Of a stretch of 64,000 bases of DNA, positions 56,590 to 64,000 are shown one piece after another (the stretch's first letter is position 1; each line of letters starts with the position of its first letter). The stretch is taken from positions 124,001 through 188,000 of the forward strand of contig JAPJBO010000082.1 in the NCBI GenBank assembly GCA_030068145.1. Direction: 5' to 3'. The notes beneath the pieces are model-generated. The model searched no databases. It saw only the letters and a list, made by a program, of their open reading frames with translations, and was not told the DNA's origin. A program made the position numbers and the translations under genes. The stretch comes from Diplonema papillatum (Eukaryota > Euglenozoa > Diplonemea > Diplonemida > Diplonemidae).

Positions 56590-56910
56590 AAACCCTTTTT
56601 TACCGTCCCGGGAACTGTGGACCGATACATGGGAGGAGGGAACAAAAGTACCAGGGTTTAAGTTAGGGCCGGTTTTCCGGTTTCCAAAACCGGCTTTCGG
56701 CTAAACCCGGTTTTGCAGGGTTTAAGTTAGGGCCGGTTTTCCGGTTTCCAAAACCGGCTTTCGGCTAAACCCGGTTTTGGAAAAAAAAAAAAAAAGTGGA
56801 ATTCGCCCCAGCCCGGAACCGGCTTGTTCACTACTACACTGCACTGCTGCAGTGCACTACTATTCTGCACTGCACTGCACTACATACCAGGGTGGGGGAT
56901 TCACAAAGTC

Positions 56911-59802
56911 ATGGCAAAGCGAACAGCGATCCAGGCGCATCTGGGCAGCTTCGGTTTCTCACGAAGGAAGATCAGGGGGACCGCCTCAGAGGAGCTGGGC
57001 GTTGACTACAACGTTGAGTATGCAACATGGACAGCTGCTGGGTATCCGTGTAAGGATAGGTTCAGCAACCTGCACGCCTTTCTTTGCCACCAAGGAAGGG
57101 TTCGTCGTTTCGCGCACCATCAGCCACTGAACAACAACGTGCTTGTGGAGTGGATGCAAGAGTTCGACAAGCTCGCTGCCGAGGATGACGCGAAGCCTGA
57201 GCACAGCCGCAAGCCATGGACTGCGCTTGTGGCGGAATCGCGATCAGACGAGCAGCGAAGGCGCGCGGAGCGGGCGGCGGCGGCGCAAGTTGAGCAGGTC
57301 ATTCCCATCGCCACGCAAGAAGCACCAGCTGCGGAACCTGCCCTTCCAGGAATTGCCATTGTTCAAGCTGAAATGAACAGGGAAGCTGATGAAGAACCGG
57401 ATGCGGCGGTTATTGAGGCTGTCAAGAGTCGCAGTCGCAAGTCGGGGTACACCACTCGTGCTGAGCGGACGACGAACCCCTGTGCACATCCGACTCTGCA
57501 CAAACACGAACTCTATGCTTTCGTCGAAGACGTCCTCGTTCCGCAACGCTACGCTGCCCCTGCGTCAGGCGCACTGTCCTTTCCGCTCCAGGATGAAATC
57601 CCGCTCATTCCTCCCACGATTGCAAATGACACACGGCTGATGACCATGCTTCGAGAGAGTCATGCGTGGGCGAAACCGACTTCCGAGGGGCTTGTGTGTC
57701 GTGCGTGTTTTGCGGAAAGCGCAAGGGGTCCGTTTTCAGGGCGTGCTCTCCCTTGGAGGGAGGTCGCATGCCGCTTAACCTCGCGGGGCAAGGAACACAC
57801 GAGCGGAACGCGCTCAAAGCACAGCGAAAAGTGGCGTGACTGGCTCTCGAAGGAGCGATCCCTGCTTCAGTACGGCAACGCTGGTCGAATTCGTTCAACG
57901 GCCTATGAGCAGAAGTGGATTAACAGTCAAGTGAAGATGCTGATCAACACCCAGGTGCTCTGCCGTGTGTTCCATGACATCCAGTATTGCTGTTCTTGGA
58001 ACCGGGCACTGTACACGACCATGTCGCAGCTTCGGGAGCGTGACGGCTACACGGACCCGGAGTTGAAGGAGTTCACAGCAACTTACAACAACCTGACGTC
58101 ATCCGACATTGTCGCTGAGACGCTCAAGATCATGTGCCAGAAAACCGAAGCATCAACGCGTCAAAAAGTCCGTCAGTCCCCGTTCTGCAGCATCATAACG
58201 GACGAAACGCAAGACGTGACTCGCCTTTCGCAGCATGCCATCCTTGTTCGAGTTGTTAACCCCACGACGTTCGAAACCGAGGAGGTCTTCTGGAGGATTA
58301 CTCCCTTGCGGGACGGCCAGTCAGCTGAGAACATCGCCAACTTACTTCAGCGGGAAACACAAGATCTTGGACCCGACTTCTGGCACAAGGTTGTTGCACT
58401 TGCTACTGACGGATGCAACACCATGTCTGGTGGAAAAAAGGGTGTGCAACTGCGAATGAAGATAAGCAAGGCCCCATTTCTCCTCTGGGCTGGCTGTCGG
58501 GGGCATGCTTTGAACCTTGTCGCTGCTCATGTTGTCAAAGCCAACCCCACCATGGCAGAGTGCTACGAGATGGTCGCAAACACATACAACACCCTCTACC
58601 GCGGGCGAGGCGACAACACCGGCAAACTGCGCACTTTTCACGAATGCCAAACTGCTGTGACGGCTCTCGATGCATATGGCTTCTGGCGGGAGCGTGAACT
58701 CTGTGCAGTTGGAGATACCCGTTGGTGTTCGCATGAGCGGTGTGCTCAAGCCATCACATCGTGTCTCAAGGGCGTAATTCTCTGCTTCGAGAAACTCGAA
58801 AGCGAAAAGGCCGTCGAGATGCGGCAGAAATACCGCAACATAAGCAACCTCGTAGGGCTGTTCTTGATGGAGGAGGTAATGAACGTCATGGGAGCGTTCT
58901 CCCGCTGCCTGCAGTACCCCAAACTTTGTTTCTGCGACATAACAACAATTGCCAGGCACTACACCAACAAGATCGCGCGGCTGGCTGATTCTCCGCAGTC
59001 ATTTCCACGGTACTCCGGTTGTTGGGTTGTTATTAACGATGCTCAAAGCCAACAACAAGCCACCGCACAAACTGTTGAACACTACCATTCGGAAACTGGG
59101 GCACCGTTCCTGCGCGACCTGAAGACGGAGCTCTTGTCTCGCATGAATGAGTTCGAAACACTTGCTGCCTTCGGCATCTACGACCCTCGGAACCCCAACT
59201 ACGACGACCTTGTGCTGGCAAGATCCAAACTCGATGTCTTGACGGCGCACTATTGCGAAGGAAAGAGTTTTCAGCTCATGCAGGATGATGGAAGGGTCGT
59301 CAACACAGCCGTTTCGCCACCATACTTCTCGTCTGAAGTGAAGGCCGGGCTTGAGGAAGAGCTGTGTCACGTGCTTCCTGCCATCAAGGAAACGGTACAT
59401 TCCGTCGATCTGGCTGTGTGCTCGTTCTCAGAAATCATCCGTGCGTTCCTCCGGGAAACTGCAAATCGCTTGGCGTATCCGCATACCGCACGCCTCCTCA
59501 CAATACCACTCGCAATACCTCTCACAACTGCTGGTGCTGAGCGTCTTTTCTCCAAGCTTCGCCTTGTGAAGGACCGACTCAGCAGCAGGCTGAATGATAC
59601 GAGCCTTCAGGGGTACATGACCGTATCCACCGAAGGAAGCATCACCGCGGATGGCATTCCAAATGACGTTCTTTCCTCGTACGTAGAGACCTTTACTTCT
59701 GGGGAAAGAAAGCTTGCATATACGTCTCTCGAAGACCTCAAAGCTGCCCAAGAACACGCCATGACCCTGAGAAAGAGTTGTGAAAAGAGCTGGTGGATCT
59801 GA
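56911..59802 (+). CDS. hAT-family transposase, intact
   Basis: 963 codons without an intron, starting MAKRTAIQAHLGSFGFSRRK. The RNase H-like catalytic core is visible: CSIITDETQDVTRLSQHA (first Asp), LATDGCNTMSGGKKGVQL (second Asp), WAGCRGHALNLVAAHV (CxxH motif), and the C-terminal hATC dimerisation segment TTAGAERLFSKLRLVKDRLS with the Glu. It resembles the ZMYM/ZNF862-like branch of hAT-derived proteins. I see no N-terminal BED-type CxxC zinc finger. The unbroken frame and both terminal repeats suggest recent or current activity. The first ~190 residues are unassigned. Confidence 0.9.
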   Translation: MAKRTAIQAHLGSFGFSRRKIRGTASEELGVDYNVEYATWTAAGYPCKDRFSNLHAFLCHQGRVRRFAHHQPLNNNVLVEWMQEFDKLAAEDDAKPEHSRKPWTALVAESRSDEQRRRAERAAAAQVEQVIPIATQEAPAAEPALPGIAIVQAEMNREADEEPDAAVIEAVKSRSRKSGYTTRAERTTNPCAHPTLHKHELYAFVEDVLVPQRYAAPASGALSFPLQDEIPLIPPTIANDTRLMTMLRESHAWAKPTSEGLVCRACFAESARGPFSGRALPWREVACRLTSRGKEHTSGTRSKHSEKWRDWLSKERSLLQYGNAGRIRSTAYEQKWINSQVKMLINTQVLCRVFHDIQYCCSWNRALYTTMSQLRERDGYTDPELKEFTATYNNLTSSDIVAETLKIMCQKTEASTRQKVRQSPFCSIITDETQDVTRLSQHAILVRVVNPTTFETEEVFWRITPLRDGQSAENIANLLQRETQDLGPDFWHKVVALATDGCNTMSGGKKGVQLRMKISKAPFLLWAGCRGHALNLVAAHVVKANPTMAECYEMVANTYNTLYRGRGDNTGKLRTFHECQTAVTALDAYGFWRERELCAVGDTRWCSHERCAQAITSCLKGVILCFEKLESEKAVEMRQKYRNISNLVGLFLMEEVMNVMGAFSRCLQYPKLCFCDITTIARHYTNKIARLADSPQSFPRYSGCWVVINDAQSQQQATAQTVEHYHSETGAPFLRDLKTELLSRMNEFETLAAFGIYDPRNPNYDDLVLARSKLDVLTAHYCEGKSFQLMQDDGRVVNTAVSPPYFSSEVKAGLEEELCHVLPAIKETVHSVDLAVCSFSEIIRAFLRETANRLAYPHTARLLTIPLAIPLTTAGAERLFSKLRLVKDRLSSRLNDTSLQGYMTVSTEGSITADGIPNDVLSSYVETFTSGERKLAYTSLEDLKAAQEHAMTLRKSCEKSWWI

Positions 59803-60185
59803 TGACCAGCGGTATTGCTACACGTAAACAAAGATTCCGAAGCCATCGTCTACCTCCCTGTTTGGGTCTCTGCTGTTTCCTCCCCTGACTTGCAGTTTAC
59901 TTGTTGCACCTGTAGGCTTCTCCCGTTCTCTGTTTTGCAACTGAGCGGGCACGCTTGGGCGCAGCGGCATGGTGTTACCACGTTGCAGCATCGCTGGTGA
60001 AATGGCGGGTACATGTGTAGGGCAAGGAGGCGCGGCCGAAGGCCGATGCCGCCGCAGGCCGGAAACGTGGCCCCGGGGATGCGAATGAGGGCCGGGAACG
60101 CGTCCGAACCGCAGTGCAGCGCTGACAGGCAAAAACCGGGAAAACCGGGAATAGAGCTAAAAAGAAAATCCTAACTTAACCCCTG

Positions 60186-60826
60186 GGTTTTGGAAAAAAA
60201 AAAAAAAAAAAGTGGAATTCGCCCCAGCCCGGAACCGGCTTGTTCACTACTACACTGCACTGCTGCAGTGCACTACTATTCTGCACCGCGGATGGCATTC
60301 CAAATGACGTTCTTTCCTCGTACGTAGAGACCTTTACTTCTGGGGAAAGAAAGCTTGCATATACGTCTCTCGAAGACCTCAAAGCTGCCCAAGAACACGC
60401 CATGACCCTGAGAAAGAGTTGTGAAAAGAGCTGGTGGATCTGATGACCAGCGGTATTGCTACACGTAAACAAAGATTCCGAAGCCATCGTCTACCTCCCT
60501 GTTTGGGTCTCTGCTGTTTCCTCCCCTGACTTGCAGTTTACTTGTTGCACCTGTAGGCTTCTCCCGTTCTCTGTTTTGCAACTGAGCGGGCACGCTTGGG
60601 CGCAGCGGCATAGTGTTACCACGTTGCAGCATCGCTGGTGAAATGGCGAATACATGTGTAGGGCAAGGAGGCGCGGCCGAAGGCCGATGCCGCCGCAGGC
60701 CGGAAACGTGGCCCCGGGGATGCGAATGAGGGCCGGGAACGCGTCCGAACCGCAGTGCAGCGCTGACAGGCAAAAACCGGGAAAACCGGGAATAGAGCTA
60801 AAAAGAAAATCCTAACTTAACCCCTG
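60186..60826 (+). mobile_element. internally deleted hAT derivative
   Basis: Starts at GGTTTTGGAAAA, the point just after the 5' hairpin of the full copy, so it lacks its own 5' terminus. Sequence after CACTACTATTCTGCA jumps to CCGCGGATGGCATTCC, deleting about 2.8 kb of transposase. The junction has a 2-3 nt overlap. The 3' 550 bp are almost identical to the full copy. Confidence 0.85.
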
Positions 60827-60985
60827 AAAGTACACACCCGGTAAAAAAAAATTTTTTTTTTTCACCAAAAAAAAAATAAAAGATTCTGAAAACGGGCCGG
60901 TTAAAAAGATTTTTAACCATGGGGGTTTCTGGTGAAAACTTTTTTGTGCTCCTGCAGGCCAGGCTACAGGACTCCCACAGACCTA

Positions 60986-61155
60986 CACGGTGGGATCCAG
61001 CCTCAGAGGCAGCTGGGGTTAAAAAAGCAGGTGTCACAACCGCATTTCGGGTGTGGATTTACACGCATTTTTGTTGTAGAGTCACACCCGTTTTTCGGGT
61101 GTGACTCGCGCACACCCTCTTTAGCTCAAGCTTCTGAGACTCGACCTCACCGTAT
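60986..61155. mobile_element. CACGGTG-family foldback element, copy 3
   Basis: Left end CACGGTGGGATCCAGCCTCA, right end CTTCTGAGACTCGACCTCAC followed by CGTA, with interior GGGTGT/CACACCC hairpins and GTGTGGATTTACACGC shared with 22050-22226. Confidence 0.75.
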
Positions 61156-62014
61156 ACGGGTACAGGTCATAATACCTGTAACTGCGGCCATGCCAAGTAT
61201 TGTACCCCATCTATGAAATCAGGCACATCTGAAGACTCCGCTGGCCATCTTTGTATGATCCACAACGTGACGCATTGGGTTGTCGACTTGTACAGTGTGT
61301 CACTGCAGCAATGATTCACAAGCTACTGTGAAGCTGCTGCACAAGCTTCGACTCGACTGCAAGCTCACAACTGTCCTACTCTTGCGACAGTTGTAACATT
61401 TTTGTGAGACTGAACTTTCACTCACATAAGTCCTTTTTTCCCCACGCGCAGCGTGGGGGAAAAACCTTCTGGCCATGTTGACTTTTTAACCGGGATTTTC
61501 CTGAATTTCGGGGATTAGAATATCCCCTGGGCGGGCGGGAAAAAAAAAAAAAAAGTAATAATTTTCTGAACAAGCAGTTCTTTTTTTGGGTGTTGGCCAC
61601 GGTCAGTCAGGGCACCATGCCACCGAAGAAGCGGGTGAGATTCGATCGATCACAGGGCACTCACTGGCTTTTTAGCTCCAAATGCTGCTGGGCATGCTCG
61701 AGCGCGCCAGGAAGGAGAAGTGTCAGCAGCTCAAGTCGAAAGCGCAACCTCAGCCAGTATTCGGGTTATCGCACCCACGACTGTCATTCTAGCCGAACTC
61801 GCTCTCCGAGGACTCGGATACCAATCGACGCATGCAGGTGCAATGTGCGGGAATTTTGCAAATCGCAGAGAAGTCTAGATTACGTAGACCTCGACACCTA
61901 TGTATTGACCGGAGCAGGTACTGGCGCCAGGAAACTAGTTCGGGGCTAAAGTTTTCAGTTGGAACACAAACAGACCCTGTTGCCCCAACGCCTTTACCCG
62001 ATCTTCTTGCCGCA
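61156..62014. other. unassigned stretch around the hairpin
   Basis: An open frame from the ATG at 61618 (MPPKKRVRFDRSQGTHWLF) runs toward D9 but changes character and is not supported as a gene. Confidence 0.3.
61434..61464. other. GC-rich hairpin
   Basis: TTTTTCCCCACGC and GCGTGGGGGAAAAA around GCA. It could be a transcription-end hairpin or a foldback tip; its role is unknown. Confidence 0.55.
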
Positions 62015-62200
62015 GCGGGTTCTGACTGCCAAGTTGGCACCTGGCTGGGCGAGCATGACACAGCAGTGTCCAACGTGGGACGAGAAGCGGCGGGACGAGA
62101 AGCGGCGGAAACCTCTTCCAAAAGGCAACATTCCAACTGCCCAAGTTTCACCCACTGCACTCCCAACTTTCCCGCCAAATCTTTCCGACCCATATAAGTC
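62015..62200 (+). repeat. dispersed repeat D9, second copy
   Basis: Starts TTCTGACTGCCAAGTTGGCA and ends CCAAATCTTTCCGACCCATA, as at 45640-45830. Confidence 0.65.
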
Positions 62201-64000
62201 CCTGGGCTGAGGTGCTTATACAAAAAAGAAAATGATGATCCGTTTCGTACTAGAACGTAGATTCCGGGGCGAAGCCCTATAACAACCAGATGCGCAGCAC
62301 AAATTCTTGGGCTCTGAAGACATGCGAATCGGTAGTAGTTTGAACTTGAGGCAACAATCTGTGACAATAGACTGTACAAGTCGCTGTCGTCGGCCCCTAT
62401 TTCCATGCGTCGTGTCGTCAGTCGCTTCTTGCCCCGCGTACCGTTGCTCCGGTGCGCGATGGAATAGGCTCGAAATGGTCGGACCGAGATAGGCTCAACG
62501 TGCGGCCTCATTCGTGAGTTGCGCGGACCAGGGCCGGATACGAACGAACCCGGTCTTTACATGCTTCCGATGAACTCGGAATCCAGTAACCATCGCATGT
62601 TGGTCCGGAGAGCGGGAAAATCGTGCAAGAGCGCTTCGTGACTGAAGGGCGGAGCCGTCGAAGCTATTTCACCTTCATAGGATGCTTTCGTTACGCGCTT
62701 TCCACTGCTGGCGTCCAACCAACCGTTGGCGTAGTCGTAACCCTGGAGGATCTTGTCCAGGTGGCGCGGCCACAATGGAGGCTTAGCGGGGCGGTGGTTC
62801 AGTCGGTTTTATGCAGCGCAGCTGTACCCGGGACTGTCCGCTGGACCGGCTGCCAAAGGTGATGCGGCGCTGCTTCGGGATTCAGGGGGCTCACCCGTGC
62901 TTTTTGCCAGCTTCAATCAGTGCTTTTCCCTCAAAAACCACGACACAAGAATTTCCAGAAAATCCGTGGTAAAGAAAGAAACCCCAAAATACCGTCACCA
63001 ATCGACAACGAAAAGCAAAAGAATGAACCAAAACTACGCATTTCTTTCGTTAACTAACACAACATCCGCAGAGTGGGCTTCCGTCTGCCGAAAACGCGTC
63101 AGTAACCCGGGAGCCTGTCTTTCGCACAGTTCTCACGGATACGGTATGCTAGTAGTTCGCGAACTTCTCTTTTTCGTAATGACGTAATGACGGTGTAAAC
63201 TTGAAAGAGAACGCTGCCGGCGTGCTTGGAAGGAGATTATCCTAAAGATCATATTCCGCTTACCAACAGGCTTGCTTCCCCCGGCACCTACAAACAAACA
63301 CTGCGCCTATTGTTTTCAATTTATGACATAATACGTAATCCTATCACCAGGGACAAACTGAGGACCAAACGGGATGTGTATCAGTGAAAATCTAAGACGC
63401 GCCCAAAACAATCCGACCTTGTCCTGGGCATAGACTGGCACGTGGGTCGACCATTTGGATCAACTCCGGATGCATTTGAAAGGCCGAGCACGAAACCTTC
63501 TGTTGAAGCCATTAGAAGCATAAACGTATGAGTGGGGTGTGGTCCCAGCAGCCGGCAAACTAGTGTTCGGAAAACTAGTGTGGTACTCATTTGCATGAAA
63601 ATGACTCCCCACTAACGCAACAAGAAGTGGGGCAGCATCGTGATTTGGCGTCGCCCCTGCTGGGTCACGACAGGTGAGTGGCGTCACCTCCTATAAGCGA
63701 GCAAGGCGAGACGCGACGGGAGACACCACCCCGCCGCCTGATCAACGGGGGGAATCCGTAGCGCGACTGAAGATGCTGGGTAGCGGATTATAGAGTATCG
63801 TGACCCGGCGAAACTCAGGTGCTCCCGTCGTGTCACCGCCGAAGGGGCAGCAGCCATAAGGAACTTAGTTATATGACAGGTTGGGTGACGCCGCCTCCCC
63901 AAGCCAGTTAGGGGGAAGGACGTGATGCGGCTGCTTCGCCTGGTGGAGGAAAACCACGCGCACACGCCGGGGGGGGGGAACGTGTTTTCCCAATTACTTG
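62201..64000. other. unassigned stretch to window end
   Basis: A phrase AAAACTACGCATTTCTT (63032) recurs at 41270 and 41350, and in similar form near 20230. A GCATG-centred relative of the 17616/17902 motif lies near 63590. No gene is supported on either strand. Confidence 0.35.

Larger units (their letters stand above)
56652..60826 (+). mobile_element. hAT transposon: duplicated 5' end, full copy and fused deletion derivative
   Basis: Left end CAGGGTTTAAGTTAGG at 56652, repeated at 56716 as a 64-bp tandem duplication that includes a GGTTTTCCGGTTTCCAAAAC hairpin. The full copy ends with CCTAACTTAACCCCTG at 60185. A derivative (60186-60826) follows directly and ends with the same 3' terminus. 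The outer flanks share AAAGTAC (AAAAGTAC at 56644-56651, AAAGTAC at 60827-60833), consistent with an 8-bp duplication that lost one A. CAGGG termini and this duplication size are typical of hAT elements. Confidence 0.9.

Overview
The window is eukaryotic nuclear DNA, most likely from a free-living protist. GC-rich coding exons are interrupted by introns of about 0.7 to 1.5 kb with GT-AG borders, and the rest is a dense bed of tandem arrays, foldback elements and transposon copies. I cannot name the species. From memory, the receptor architecture below recalls multidomain signalling proteins of amoebae such as Acanthamoeba; that is recollection, not evidence from this sequence. I see no rRNA gene, no convincing tRNA and no CRISPR array.

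Three host genes are supported, all on the + strand. Genes 1 (217-6063) and 2 (26691-33198) are paralogues of about 1430 residues. Each has a signal peptide, a bacterial-type family 1 solute-binding domain (ABC sugar-binding type), a beta-rich domain, one membrane span, a very conserved juxtamembrane helical block, a class III cyclase-like domain that seems to lack both metal-binding Asp, an eight-cysteine zinc module and an active-looking Ser/Thr kinase. They share a three-exon structure whose middle exon is exactly 91 nt in both. The inferred role is a receptor kinase that senses a small extracellular ligand through a captured bacterial binding protein. Gene 3 (47478-50333 or beyond) encodes a mucin-like single-pass surface protein with three families of Pro/Thr/Ser repeats, and its 3' exons were not found.

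Layout: gene 1 and decayed copies of its kinase tail (0-6.4 kb); dispersed repeats, CT tracts and minisatellites (6.4-11.4 kb); a 76-bp satellite with higher-order structure (11.4-14.75 kb); MITEs, foldbacks and a 5'-truncated LINE (14.75-25 kb); gene 2 (26.7-33.2 kb); a 33-bp minisatellite and a second LINE copy (34-37 kb); a decayed pogo/Tc1-like transposon (41.48-42.81 kb); gene 3 (47.5-50.3 kb); a foldback-bounded segment (50.48-52.10 kb); a 97-bp array joined to a coiled-coil relic (52.6-54.0 kb); a hAT transposon with an intact 963-codon transposase and a fused deletion derivative (56.65-60.83 kb); and unassigned sequence to the end.

The genes do not form a pathway in an obvious way, but all three encode signal-peptide surface proteins. 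A dispersed repeat, D1, lies just upstream of the start codons of genes 1 and 3. The LINE, hAT, pogo-like element and several TIR/foldback families account for much of the remaining structure.
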